DNA of 64,000 bases from JANPCX01 sp050916095. Its GTDB lineage: Bacteria > Pseudomonadota > Gammaproteobacteria > Burkholderiales > Burkholderiaceae_C. Below are positions 41,466 to 50,476 of this stretch, piece by piece. How positions within the stretch are numbered: the stretch's first letter is position 1; each line of letters opens with the position of its first letter. Position numbers and translations under genes: made by a program. The stretch spans positions 3,968,001-4,032,000 of the forward strand of contig CP050901.1 of assembly GCA_050916095.1 (NCBI GenBank), given 5' to 3'. Under the pieces are notes generated by a model, which did not search any database, was not told the origin of the DNA, and saw only the letters and a program-made list of their open reading frames with translations.

Positions 41466-42986
41466 ATGACCTTCGCCCTGGTGCACAGCCGCGCCCTAGA
41501 CGGTTTGAATTCACCGGAAATCTCCGTCGAAGTGCATTTGGCCAATGGCCTGCCCAGTTTCACCTTGGTGGGGCTGGCGGATACCGAGGTCAAAGAAGCC
41601 CGGGAGCGGGTGCGCGCTGCGCTGCAAACCAGTGGCCTGGTTTTCCCCCACAACAAACGGATCACAGTGAACCTCGCGCCGGCGGACCTGCCCAAAGAGT
41701 CGGGACGGTTTGATTTGCCCATCGCGCTGGGCATCCTGGCTGCGAGCGAACAAATTGACGCGCGGCTGCTTGCGGACTTGGAGTTTGCGGGTGAGTTGTC
41801 TTTGGCCGGTGAGCTGCGCCCGGTGCGTGGTGCATTGGCGTCTGCGCTGGCGATGCGCCAACAGAACAACCAACGCGGTCTGGTCTTGCCTATGGCCAGC
41901 GCGCAAGAGGCAGCCTGGGTTCAGGGGCTCCAGGTTTATGCCGCAGCGCATTTGTTGGATGTGGTGCGAGCGATGGTTCCGGGTGATGCGGTCAATGCTG
42001 TCCCCCTGCCGTTGGCTCAAGCAGCGGCGCGCGAGGCTGCAGTGCCCGGCCCCGATCTTCGCGACGTGAAAGGCCAAGCGGCGGCCAAACGCGCCCTCGA
42101 AGTGGCTGCCGCTGGCGGGCACAGCCTCTTGATGGTGGGGCCGCCGGGCTCGGGCAAGTCCATGCTGGCGCAGCGGTTTGCGGGCCTGCTGCCGCCCTTG
42201 AATGAAGACGAAGCCTTGGCCAGTGCCGCAGTGCTGAGCTTGGCGGGACATTTCAAGCCTGAGGCCTGGGCACAGCGCGCTTGCCGCAGCCCTCATCACA
42301 GTGCATCTGCGGTTGCGCTGGTCGGAGGTGGCTCTCCACCGCGCCCCGGCGAAATTTCATTGGCCCACCACGGGGTGTTGTTTCTGGATGAACTGCCCGA
42401 GTACCCGCGTGCCGCGCTGGAAGCCCTGCGTGAACCGCTGGAAACTGCACGCATTGTGATCTCACGTGCTGCGAGACAAGCGGAATTCCCGGCGCGGTTT
42501 CAACTGGTGGCCGCCATGAACCCCTGCCCTTGCGGCCACCTGGGCAGTCCCTTGCGTGCTTGCCGCTGCACGCCAGATGGGGTGGCGCGTTACCAAGGCC
42601 GCCTGAGTGGCCCGCTGCTGGACCGCATTGATTTGCAGGTGGAGGTGCCCGCTGTGTCTCCAGAACAAGTGCAAGCTGCACCTGATGGCGAAACCAGCGC
42701 TGCAATCGCCAACCGGGTGGCGCAGGCACGCGCTCGTCAATTGCACCGTCAAGGCTGCACCAACGCCGAGCTCAGCGGCGACGCGCTCGACAGCCACTGC
42801 CGCTTAAGCAACAACGCCAGTCAGTTCATGACGACGGCGGCTGCCCGCTTGGGCTGGTCCGCACGCAGTTTTCACCGTGTGCTGCGCATGGCACGCAGCA
42901 TTGCCGACTTATCCGGCGACAGCGAAGTGCAAGTCAACCACCTGGCAGAGGCGATTCAGTATCGGCGGGTGCTCCAGGTGAAGTGA
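41466..42986 (+). CDS. comM: ComM/YifB-family Mg-chelatase-like AAA+ ATPase
   Basis: A 506-residue protein. An N-terminal LonC-like domain (VHSRALDGLNSPEISVEVHL, VGLADTEVKEARERVRAAL, SGRFDLPIALGIL) precedes the AAA+ Mg-chelatase domain with Walker A GPPGSGKSMLAQRFAGLLPP and Walker B HHGVLFLDELPEYPRAALEA. A zinc-like CPCGHLGSPLRACRC cluster and a C-terminal lid domain follow. ComM helicases promote branch migration during natural transformation. The ATG at 41466 is the family start. It is divergent from torF with 290 bp between. Confidence 0.94.
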   Translation: MTFALVHSRALDGLNSPEISVEVHLANGLPSFTLVGLADTEVKEARERVRAALQTSGLVFPHNKRITVNLAPADLPKESGRFDLPIALGILAASEQIDARLLADLEFAGELSLAGELRPVRGALASALAMRQQNNQRGLVLPMASAQEAAWVQGLQVYAAAHLLDVVRAMVPGDAVNAVPLPLAQAAAREAAVPGPDLRDVKGQAAAKRALEVAAAGGHSLLMVGPPGSGKSMLAQRFAGLLPPLNEDEALASAAVLSLAGHFKPEAWAQRACRSPHHSASAVALVGGGSPPRPGEISLAHHGVLFLDELPEYPRAALEALREPLETARIVISRAARQAEFPARFQLVAAMNPCPCGHLGSPLRACRCTPDGVARYQGRLSGPLLDRIDLQVEVPAVSPEQVQAAPDGETSAAIANRVAQARARQLHRQGCTNAELSGDALDSHCRLSNNASQFMTTAAARLGWSARSFHRVLRMARSIADLSGDSEVQVNHLAEAIQYRRVLQVK

Positions 42987-43005
42987 AGTGAGATGAAAAA
43001 AATCT

Positions 43006-44577
43006 TCAAGGAGTCATGAACCCCAGGTTCCGCTTTGACGCATCAAAGTTCGCCAAGCTCGGGAATACATCGCCGAGCTGGCCGTCGCCCACACCAAACC
43101 AACGCGCCAAGGTGGCACCCATTTGATCGACGGACACCTCGGGCAACAAGCTGCCATTGCCGAGTTGGTTGGCGCTGCTGTCGAAGTTGTTGTTGCCTGC
43201 GTTCTTGGTGCCCAGCACAGGGAAGGTGCCGTAAATGTCGCCCCCCTTGACGGCACCGCCCATCACGAAATGGTGTGAGCCCCAGCCATGGTCAGTGCCA
43301 TCGCCATTGCTGGTGAAGGTGCGGCCAAAGTCGCTGGCCGTGAAGGTGGTGACTTGGTTGCGCGCACCCATGGCACCCAAGGCGGTATCGAAATAACGCA
43401 GGGCGTGAGACAAGCGAGCCATCAGATCTGCATGGTTACGGTTTTGAAAGTCATGTGTGTCAAAGCCGCCCATGCTGACAAAAAACACCTGGCGTTTGGC
43501 ACCCACATCGGCATTGCTGCTGGCATCGATCATTCGAGCCACGATTTGCAACTGTTGGGCCAAGCTATTGAAGGCTTTGACACCGGTGAGAGGGTTGTCG
43601 TATTGCAGCTTGGGGTCGTTGTTGGCGTTGTAGCCCCCGCTGACGGGGGCGGTTCCGAAAGGGGGATTTCCGGGGTCCTTGAGCGCAGCGCGCAGGGCCA
43701 CCTCGGCATCCAGAGAACGTTTGGAGATGGCTGCCAAATCGGTGTCAATCACATGCCCGGTGCGGCTGCTGCCAACGATACGTTCCAGAGCGGCCGTGAC
43801 GTCCGTGGAGCCGTACACGCGTCCGCTGCTGTCAGCGCCCAATCGGATCGCACCGTTGGTGCCAACTTGGTATTGTTTGACCGTCTGACCCGACAGCCAC
43901 ACCGCGTTGCCCGCCGCAGAAATACTGGTGAAAATGGCGCGGCTGTTTTGTGAGGCAAGCAAGTCGCCCAGACGCCCCCCCCAACCCACCGTTGCACCTT
44001 CGGGCTTAAAGCTTTGCCAGGTGTTTTGCTGGTCGTTATGCGAAAACAAACCAGGGGGCTTGGGGTGGCTGCCTTGCCCGTACTGCGTTTTGGTCGTCGG
44101 CAAAATCAACGGCCCTACATTGGCCACCACCGCCAAACGTTTGTCGGTGTTGAACATGTCACGAAGCGTACCCATCAAAGGGTGGAGTGCGAAGGCGCGG
44201 CCCTGTGCGTTGGTCGGAATGATAGGCAACACACCACCGAGCCGCGCGGGGGATGCGGCGGCGGCCCCACTATCGATGCTGGTGCCTGGGGCAAGCAAGG
44301 CAATGGAGTCGGGTGCCTGGTTGCGTATGACAGAGTAGTTGTTCCACGATGCCGAATCGGTTGGCAACACCATATTGAAGGCATCGTTGCCACCGAACAA
44401 AAACACGCACACCAAAGCTTTGTAGTCAGCGGCCGTTTGCGCGGCCGCTGAGCCCATGGCGGCCAAGTTCAGTGCCAATGGCGCACCGACCACACCCAAG
44501 CTGGAGAGTGCGCCAGCTTGACGCAAAAACAGGCGGCGCGATGCTTCTTTCAATCCACTGTCGTGATGCTTGCTCAT
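43006..44577 (-). CDS. DUF1501 family protein with Tat signal
   Basis: A 523-residue exported protein. SRRLFLRQAGALSSLGVVGA is a twin-arginine signal, and the mature part has the DUF1501/sulfatase-like opening YKALVCVFLFGGNDAFNMVL. Other motifs are GGFDTHDFQNRNHADLMARL, FTASDFGRTFTSNGDGTDHG and WGSHHFVMGG. The ATG at 44575-44577 follows GAGG; a GTG three codons earlier is possible. It is cotranscribed with the DUF1800 gene, a pairing widespread in bacteria. Function is unknown, perhaps hydrolysis of a periplasmic sulfate or phosphate ester. Confidence 0.92.
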   Translation of the reverse strand: MSKHHDSGLKEASRRLFLRQAGALSSLGVVGAPLALNLAAMGSAAAQTAADYKALVCVFLFGGNDAFNMVLPTDSASWNNYSVIRNQAPDSIALLAPGTSIDSGAAAASPARLGGVLPIIPTNAQGRAFALHPLMGTLRDMFNTDKRLAVVANVGPLILPTTKTQYGQGSHPKPPGLFSHNDQQNTWQSFKPEGATVGWGGRLGDLLASQNSRAIFTSISAAGNAVWLSGQTVKQYQVGTNGAIRLGADSSGRVYGSTDVTAALERIVGSSRTGHVIDTDLAAISKRSLDAEVALRAALKDPGNPPFGTAPVSGGYNANNDPKLQYDNPLTGVKAFNSLAQQLQIVARMIDASSNADVGAKRQVFFVSMGGFDTHDFQNRNHADLMARLSHALRYFDTALGAMGARNQVTTFTASDFGRTFTSNGDGTDHGWGSHHFVMGGAVKGGDIYGTFPVLGTKNAGNNNFDSSANQLGNGSLLPEVSVDQMGATLARWFGVGDGQLGDVFPSLANFDASKRNLGFMTP

Positions 44578-44587
44578 GTTTGCCACC

Positions 44588-46579
44588 TCAAGGCGTTACT
44601 TGGTATTCGGGCGCGGCCAGCACCAGCAGCAAGGCCGTGTTCACACGCGCACGTTTGGCGTTGTCTACCTGAGTCCGGTTGGAGCCATTGGCGGCCAAGG
44701 TTGGAATGGCCAACTTACTCACCGCGCCCACGATTTCGTCGCGCAAGTTGTTGGACATGCGGCCCTGAAGCAGCAGGGTGTTGACACGTGCCACCAAATC
44801 CGCAGGCCTGTCAGCCAGCGCCAAATCCGCCGTGAAATTGCCCTGAAAATCTCGACGGTTCACAGTCACGCCATTGACTTGGGCATTGTTTTGCCCCAAA
44901 CCAAAGGCCACTGCGTCGCGCATGAAATTCACGTAGCCGGCGGCCGTGGTTTCTTGGGCCAGTTGCATCTCGGGCGCGACCAAGCCAGCCGCCGCTGTTT
45001 GCGTACCCGGCGGCACATAACCTGGGCGGAAAAAGTTGAACACCGAGGGTGACCGCATAGGCGACATGCCCAGCGACGTGCCAGGGTTGTCGGTATTGCC
45101 CATGCGGAAGTTGCCGGTCTCGGAATTGAAGCCATAGGCCCGCATGAAAGCCGTGGTGCGCAGAATCGGGTCACGCAACTGCCCCGAAGTGGTGCTCGTG
45201 ATCTTGGCTTGGGGATGCAGCAACACCGCTTTGACAACCGCTCTTAAGTCGCCCCTGACACCTTGCCCGTTGTTATTGAACGTGGCGGCTACCGCACCCA
45301 CATACTCGGGGCTGGGGTTGCTGGTGACGAGGCGTTGAATCAGCTGTTTGCTGATGAAAGGGCCGACATTGGGATGGGTGGACAACGCATCCAAGGCAGC
45401 CTTCAAGCTGGCATCGGGATTGGCTGTGGTTTGCGCAGGGATCACCGTACCGAAGAACCGTTTTTCCTCTTGGCTGTGAAAAGCGGGGTAGCCCACCATG
45501 GGTTTGAAGCTTCGATCGGGGTCGCTCACGCCACCAGAATTTCCGAAGGAAAAACAATTGTTGTTCATGGCCGGACACACCCAGCTAAAGCCTGTGAATA
45601 CCTTGGCCAAGCCGCTGATGTCCGCAGGGGTGTAAGTCTCGACCGGTTTGCCCCCAACCAAACGTGGTCGGCCATCGGATTGCAACTCGTGAATGCCGAT
45701 GGAAAACAACTGAACCACTTCCCGCGAATAGTTTTCGTCAGGCACGCGACCAGTGGCGGGGTTGGCTTTTTGATTGCGTATGTGCGACAAGTACGTGCCC
45801 ATCACAGGATGGCGCGTCACGGACTCCAACAGAGTGCGGTAGTTACCGTCGGCATTGTTCGCCAGCATGTCGAGGTAGGCGGCAACGGCACGAGGCTCGT
45901 TGGCTACAGCACTGTCCACCAAAGAGACCACAAACACTTGTGCCAACGCATAGGCCACACGCTGGCGCAGCTGGTCGTTGCCCGTCAGGGCCGATTTCCA
46001 GAAGGAGTTGATGACCCCGTCCTGACCAATGCTGTTGCTGGGGTTGGTTGACTTGACCGCCGCGTCCCAAGCCTCCCAGTTGGCACGGTGGGTGCTGCGT
46101 GGCTGGCTCCATTGCTCATCTATCCACCGGCTGTAGCCGGTGGCCATCAGCCTGTCCAACTCGCCCTCTGACGAACCAAATGTGGCTTGATTCAGAAACC
46201 GCGCGGCCTCAGCGCGCGAGGCGGGCGCGTCAATTGGCGGCGGAGCTGGTGTCGGTGCCGGTGCCGGTGGCGTTGACCCCGACGGTGCTGGTGCTGGTGC
46301 TGGTGCTGGTGCCGGTGCCGCTGTTGAAGGTGTAGTCGGCGAAGTGGTTGGCGGCGTGGTCGTTGAAATAGTTGGCGGCGTGGTCGTCGAAGTAGACGGA
46401 GCAGTTGGCGTCGGATTGGATGGCGCCACCGTGACCGAAGGTGAGTTGGTTGTTGAACTGTTTCCTTCTCCACCACCGCCGCCGCAAGCGGTCAGTAGCG
46501 TCAACCCCAGCAGGGCGATGGCCGAGCTGCTGGTCTTCACGTGCCCGTTGCGGGCCCAAAAGCGCGAAATCGCTTCCAC
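44588..46579 (-). CDS. DUF1800 family lipoprotein
   Basis: A 663-residue predicted lipoprotein. The lipobox LLTAC lies about residue 30 after a short signal, followed by a glycine run. A Ser/Thr/Pro/Ala low-complexity linker (about residues 40-125, with tandem AP repeats) precedes the DUF1800 domain (ARFLNQATFGSSEGELDRLM, NYSREVVQLFSIGIHELQSD, FGTVIPAQTT). The GTG start at 46577-46579 is chosen because GAGGAGG lies 5 nt upstream. Its stop is 11 bp before the DUF1501 ATG. The two probably act together at the cell surface, function unknown. Confidence 0.9.
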   Translation of the reverse strand: MEAISRFWARNGHVKTSSSAIALLGLTLLTACGGGGGEGNSSTTNSPSVTVAPSNPTPTAPSTSTTTPPTISTTTPPTTSPTTPSTAAPAPAPAPAPAPSGSTPPAPAPTPAPPPIDAPASRAEAARFLNQATFGSSEGELDRLMATGYSRWIDEQWSQPRSTHRANWEAWDAAVKSTNPSNSIGQDGVINSFWKSALTGNDQLRQRVAYALAQVFVVSLVDSAVANEPRAVAAYLDMLANNADGNYRTLLESVTRHPVMGTYLSHIRNQKANPATGRVPDENYSREVVQLFSIGIHELQSDGRPRLVGGKPVETYTPADISGLAKVFTGFSWVCPAMNNNCFSFGNSGGVSDPDRSFKPMVGYPAFHSQEEKRFFGTVIPAQTTANPDASLKAALDALSTHPNVGPFISKQLIQRLVTSNPSPEYVGAVAATFNNNGQGVRGDLRAVVKAVLLHPQAKITSTTSGQLRDPILRTTAFMRAYGFNSETGNFRMGNTDNPGTSLGMSPMRSPSVFNFFRPGYVPPGTQTAAAGLVAPEMQLAQETTAAGYVNFMRDAVAFGLGQNNAQVNGVTVNRRDFQGNFTADLALADRPADLVARVNTLLLQGRMSNNLRDEIVGAVSKLAIPTLAANGSNRTQVDNAKRARVNTALLLVLAAPEYQVTP

Positions 46580-46927
46580 ATTTGCCTCCTCGTTGGAACC
46601 ATCGGTACCTGTTGGTTGAGCGCTTTGGGTACACGCTGGCGCAGGGGGCCAATGTTGACTGCATCGATGACGAAAAACTCGGTAATTGTTCTCGAATGAC
46701 ACATGGGTTTCAATTTGTTACGAATGTTTAGCTGTTCAACAACCCGTAGCCCGACTGCTTCACCCGGGACGCGTGCGTGCGGCGGCGCATGGGCGAGCCG
46801 GGGTGACCGAGACGGTCGAGTCAAAGCTCAAGAAGTGCTTGGCCAAGAGTAAACACCAACTTGACTGGCTGCGTTGCTGCACCCGCCGAGAAAATTGCCA
46901 AGACAGCAAAAACGAGCCAATCCCTCA
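46580..46927. other. 348-bp region between the DUF1800 gene and an insertion sequence
   Basis: It should hold the promoter of the DUF1800-DUF1501 pair. No gene, repeat or hairpin was recognised on either strand. Its right end is interrupted by the insertion sequence at 46928, so whatever lay beyond has been separated. Confidence 0.4.
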
Positions 46928-46935
46928 GAGCGTGT

Positions 46936-47412
46936 TTACGATCTCCTGAGGAGCAACGCCAAGAATGCCAAGTGGACGAACTGTAGGCTGGTATTGAGCA
47001 GCCGCTCGCAGTTCTTCCACAGCCGCCGGTTCTTGTCCAACCAGGCAAAGCTACGCTCGACGATCCAGCGCTTGGGCATGACCTTGAAGGTGTGCAACTC
47101 GCTCCTCTTGGCGATCTGTACCGTCACATGCCCTCCAAGAACCTCTTGCACGCCCTGCGCGAAGGGCTCTCCCACGTACCCGCTGTCAGCCAGCAAGCTT
47201 TGCACCCGTGCCAGTCCCGGTTTGCAACGCTGCAGGGCCTGCAGCGCCCCCTTGCGGTCAGTCACCTCGGCCGTCGTCACCGCCACTGCGTGCGGCAACC
47301 CTGGCGTGTCCACTGCAATGAGTCGCTTGATGCCCGAAACCTTCTTGCCCCCGTCATAGCCCTTGAGCGCCGCCGTGTCCGTATTCTTCACGCTCTGCGC
47401 GTCCACGATCAA
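46936..47412 (-). CDS. IS5-type transposase, OrfB (catalytic part)
   Basis: A 158-residue frame containing the catalytic half of the transposase: LIVDAQSVKNTDTAALKGYD with the first acidic residue, then LLADSGYVG with the second, and KRWIVERSFAWLDKNRRLWK with the third. It lacks its own convincing start and is expected to be made as a fusion with OrfA through a frameshift near the A7 run (47465-47471 on the plus strand as T7). The required shift is +1 or -2. Confidence 0.85.
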   Translation of the reverse strand: MIVDAQSVKNTDTAALKGYDGGKKVSGIKRLIAVDTPGLPHAVAVTTAEVTDRKGALQALQRCKPGLARVQSLLADSGYVGEPFAQGVQEVLGGHVTVQIAKRSELHTFKVMPKRWIVERSFAWLDKNRRLWKNCERLLNTSLQFVHLAFLALLLRRS

Positions 47413-47734
47413 CAGCGTGCTGCATGCGTTGCGCCCCAGTCTGTCTCGGGCCGCGCCAACCTGATTTTTTTAAAGCCCGTTCCAACACGCTCACACCGTC
47501 CTGGTCAGGCTCACTCCATTTGCGCCAGTAGGCATAGACCGTCGTCCACTTCGCAAACTCGCTCGGCAAGAACCTCCACTGGCAACCCGTTCGCAGCAGG
47601 TACAGCACCGCGCAGAACACCTCATACAGATCCACCTTCGTCGGCTTGGTCGCCTTGCGCACGCTGCGCAGCAGCGGCTCAATTTGCTCAAACTTCTCCC
47701 GGCTGATGTCGCTGGCGTATCTCTTTCTCTTCAT
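47354..47734 (-). CDS. IS5-type transposase, OrfA (N-terminal part)
   Basis: A 126-residue frame with MKRKRYASDISREKFEQIEP, VFCAVLYLLRTGCQWRFLPS and YAYWRKWSEPDQDGVSVLER, the DUF4096-type helix-turn-helix region of IS5-family transposases. After the ALKK codons at the homopolymer it runs into unrelated sequence, showing that the natural product changes frame there into OrfB. Confidence 0.88.
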   Translation of the reverse strand: MKRKRYASDISREKFEQIEPLLRSVRKATKPTKVDLYEVFCAVLYLLRTGCQWRFLPSEFAKWTTVYAYWRKWSEPDQDGVSVLERALKKSGWRGPRQTGAQRMQHAVDRGRAEREEYGHGGAQGL

Positions 47735-47870
47735 CTGCCTATTTTCGGGTCAGAAGAAGATCGTAAACACGCTCTCAGGAGGGACGGCTGCTACTCGTCA
47801 GAAATTGAGAAGACGAAACCCTCCTCACCTTCTGAAATTTTCATGTGTGGCTGCCATCCAAATCGGCTCG

Positions 47871-47930
47871 CCTGTCGAAGGGCCTTGCACCGAGGTCCGC
47901 GCTGGCTTCGACAGCCTCAGCCCGAACGGT
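47871..47930. repeat. Palindromic CTTCGACA/CCGTTCG intergenic repeat, copy 1
   Basis: CCTGTCGAAGGGC at the left and GGCTTCGACAGCCTCAGCCC then GAACGG at the right form a stem-loop. The same motifs recur at 50526-50750, 57767-57819 and 62644-62716. It lies upstream of the RelA/SpoT-domain gene. Confidence 0.8.
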
Positions 47931-48046
47931 TTTGTTAACGGCTCTTATGAGTCAGCGGGGCGTTGGGGCGTTCACGTCGGGTTACCGTGCGGCACCCCCT
48001 GTACGTGAGAATGCAACTCAAGCAACGCAACACACCGACACCACAC

Positions 48047-49111
48047 ATGCCCTCTCTGGATTTTGACGCCGAAAAGGCCGCTTTTCTAACCACCTACGAC
48101 CGCGACCTGCCATTGCTGGAGAAAGCACGCACCTCCTTCACCACCTTGTTGACCAACCTGGTCGCCCATGCGAACCACCTCCAGGTGTCCAAGATCGATG
48201 GCCGCGTCAAAGACCGCGAGGAGTGCATTCGCAAGTTTTCACGCAAATACCGCGCGGCGCTGGAAGAATCCAGCACGCCCTACGAGATTGCGCCCTACAT
48301 CACCGACCTCATCGGAATTCGTATTGTTTGCCTCTATGAAGACGAGTTGGACCTGGTGGCCGAGGTGGTGCGCTCGCACTTTGAAGTGATTGAGATATCC
48401 AACCGCGTGGCCGACGTGGAAAGCACCGAAAGCGCCTTTGGCTACAAAGGCCTGCACATGGACCTGCGCCTGAACGCCACCCGCGCTCCGCTGCCCGAGT
48501 ACGCGGCTTATGCGCCCTACCGTTTTGAGCTGCAAGTGCGCACCGTGATTCAAGACGCCTGGAGCGTGCTGGACCACAAAATCAAGTACAAAAAATCCAT
48601 CCCCAATGCGCTGAAACGCCGCATCAATGTGCTGTCCGCATTGTTTGAACTCGCCGACCGCGAATTCAAACAAATTCGCGATGCCACCGAAGCCGCCTTG
48701 CGCGAAGCGCCCGACGAAACCTCCCCCGCGCAACCACCCCAAGGCCCCGAAAAACAAGGGCGTGCATCCAGTGCCGGCAGCGAACTCAACGCCTTCACCT
48801 TCCTGAAAATCGCCAACCATTTTTTCAAAGACTTCGACTTCGAGCCCCACAAGGTGGACGGCTTTGTTCAAGGCATACGCGAGTGGTCACCCGGCATCAG
48901 CCGCGTGTCCTTCAACGACCTGCTCCAACAAAACATCACCACCGTGAAGAAGTACAAACTGGCCTACGAAGAAAAGAACCCCAGCGCCAAGTTCAACGCC
49001 TACACCGTGATCCGGCACTGCCTTTATCTGGGCGACAAATCCAAGTTCAGCAGGGCGCTGACCAAGGTATCGCGGGAGGCGTTTGAGGGGTGGTTGGTGG
49101 GGGGTGGGTGA
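48047..49111 (+). CDS. RelA/SpoT synthetase-domain protein with C-terminal extension
   Basis: A 354-residue protein. Residues about 20-215 form a (p)ppGpp synthetase-type RelA_SpoT domain: KIDGRVKDREECIRKFSRKY, DLIGIRIVCLYEDELDLV, SAFGYKGLHMDL and FELQVRTVIQDAWSVLDHKI. No HD hydrolase or TGS/ACT region is present. After a polar linker, about 110 C-terminal residues (FLKIANHFFKDFDFEPHKVD onward) form an unrecognised domain. The ATG at 48047 is used; an ATG at 48011 would add 12 residues. It may be a small alarmone synthetase or a toxic or defensive variant. Confidence 0.85.
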   Translation: MPSLDFDAEKAAFLTTYDRDLPLLEKARTSFTTLLTNLVAHANHLQVSKIDGRVKDREECIRKFSRKYRAALEESSTPYEIAPYITDLIGIRIVCLYEDELDLVAEVVRSHFEVIEISNRVADVESTESAFGYKGLHMDLRLNATRAPLPEYAAYAPYRFELQVRTVIQDAWSVLDHKIKYKKSIPNALKRRINVLSALFELADREFKQIRDATEAALREAPDETSPAQPPQGPEKQGRASSAGSELNAFTFLKIANHFFKDFDFEPHKVDGFVQGIREWSPGISRVSFNDLLQQNITTVKKYKLAYEEKNPSAKFNAYTVIRHCLYLGDKSKFSRALTKVSREAFEGWLVGGG

Positions 49112-49126
49112 AGCCCCCCTTTTCGG

Positions 49127-49456
49127 CTACGAATAGACAACGGTGACGAGAATGCCTGCCGCAAAGATGGCCCCGATCACAACGTATTCGCCAATGCGCT
49201 GCGCCGCCTTTGGCTCTAAACGGAAGGTGCGCCCGGCGATTCGCCCCACCAAGTAGGCAGCAGCCTCACCAATTGCGTAAGCGGTCGCGTCGAAAATGCT
49301 CATGGTGCCCGAGGTTTTATCAATCGATCGTATTCGGCCTTCATGATGAATCGGCTTGTCCAAAACGCCCGTCTCTTTTGAGGTTTTGCCAGCCGAGATG
49401 ATGGGCACCGACTCTCCAACAGTCAAGCCGACAATGTACGCTGCTGCACAGCGCAT
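49127..49456 (-). CDS. Small hypothetical membrane protein
   Basis: A 109-residue reading whose C-terminal part is most protein-like: MSIFDATAYAIGEAAAYLVG, then RIAGRTFRLEPKAAQRIGEY and one hydrophobic helix VVIGAIFAAGILVTVV near the end. Translation may start at that internal ATG (49301-49303), giving 58 residues, or at 49456. The two halves share an AAYxVG pattern. It is convergent with the RelA/SpoT-domain gene and divergent from the GTPase gene. No family is recognised. Confidence 0.5.
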   Translation of the reverse strand: MRCAAAYIVGLTVGESVPIISAGKTSKETGVLDKPIHHEGRIRSIDKTSGTMSIFDATAYAIGEAAAYLVGRIAGRTFRLEPKAAQRIGEYVVIGAIFAAGILVTVVYS

Positions 49457-49507
49457 GCGCTACCCTGATGCCCCGCTTCACTCTGACCGTTCCAAAGAAA
49501 GCCCCCC

Positions 49508-50476
49508 ATGCCCATCCAATGGTTCCCCGGTCACATGAACTCGACCAAGAAGGCCATCAAAGAGCGGTTGCCTGACATTGATGTGGTGATCGAGTTGTTG
49601 GATGCACGCTTGCCCGGCTCCAGCAGCAACCCGCTTTTGGCCGAGATGACGCGGGGCAAGCCAGCCCTGAAGGTGCTCACCAAACAAGACCTGGCCGACC
49701 CCGAGCGCACCGCGCTGTGGCTGGCGCACTACCAAGCGCAGCCGGGCACACAAGCCTTGGCGCTGGATGCCAGCATGGCGGGCCCGGCCAAACCGCTGGT
49801 TGCCGCTTGCCGCAGCCTGGTACCGGGGCGCGGTGGCATGGTCAAGCCGGTGCGGGTGTTGATATGCGGCATTCCGAATGTGGGCAAGTCCACCTTGGTC
49901 AACACCTTGCACGGCAAGGTGGCGGCCAAAACCGGGGACGAGCCTGGCATCACCAAGATCGAACAAAAGATCGTGCTCGCCAACGATTTCTATTTGTTCG
50001 ACACGCCCGGCATGCTGTGGCCGCGCATCGTGGTGGAACAAAGCGGCTACCACCTGGCCGCCAGCGGTGGCATTGGGCGCAATGCCTATGACGAAGAGGA
50101 AGTGGCCCTGGTACTGCTGGCCAGCGTGCGGCCTTTGTATGCCGAACGCCTGCAGGCACGCTACAAACTCGGCAGCCTGGAGGAGCTCAGCGACGAAGCC
50201 TTGTTGGCCGACATCGGCCGCAAACGCGGTGGCCTGATGGCCGGTGGCCAGGTGAACATGCAAAAAGCAGCGGAGATTGCGCTGAACGATTTTCGCGCGG
50301 GGGCTTGGGGGCGTATCACGTTGGAGACACCGGAGCAATACCGGCAGTGGTGCCTGGAGGCTCAAGTCCTAGAAGCCGAGCGGCAAGCCAAGAAGGCGGC
50401 GGGGAAGAAGAAGGGCAAAGCGCCTCTGGTGAGCGCGGACGAAGGCAGCAATGAACCCACAGGCGCCGCAGACTGA
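49508..50476 (+). CDS. rbgA: Ribosome biogenesis GTPase YlqF/RbgA
   Basis: A 322-residue circularly permuted GTPase. The opening MPIQWFPGHMNSTKKAIKER is the YlqF signature. G motifs appear in permuted order: LTKQDLADP (G4), then GIPNVGKSTLVNTL (G1) and DTPGMLWP (G3). A C-terminal RNA-binding helical domain and a lysine-rich tail follow. Family members mature the large ribosomal subunit. Confidence 0.94.
   Translation: MPIQWFPGHMNSTKKAIKERLPDIDVVIELLDARLPGSSSNPLLAEMTRGKPALKVLTKQDLADPERTALWLAHYQAQPGTQALALDASMAGPAKPLVAACRSLVPGRGGMVKPVRVLICGIPNVGKSTLVNTLHGKVAAKTGDEPGITKIEQKIVLANDFYLFDTPGMLWPRIVVEQSGYHLAASGGIGRNAYDEEEVALVLLASVRPLYAERLQARYKLGSLEELSDEALLADIGRKRGGLMAGGQVNMQKAAEIALNDFRAGAWGRITLETPEQYRQWCLEAQVLEAERQAKKAAGKKKGKAPLVSADEGSNEPTGAAD

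Larger units (their letters stand above)
46928..47774 (-). mobile_element. IS5-family insertion sequence (two-frame, IS427-like), 847 bp
   Basis: Perfect 16-bp terminal inverted repeats GAGCGTGTTTACGATC (46928-46943) and GATCGTAAACACGCTC (47759-47774) are flanked by TCA on each side (46925-46927 and 47775-47777), fitting the short TNA-type duplications made by some IS5 groups. Two overlapping frames encode the transposase, with a 7-nt homopolymer in the overlap. Confidence 0.9.

Noticed and set aside
46240..46330. CRISPR-like tandem repeats
   Set aside because: The units are 6 bp coding repeats for Ala-Pro in frame with the DUF1800 lipoprotein; there are no spacers.
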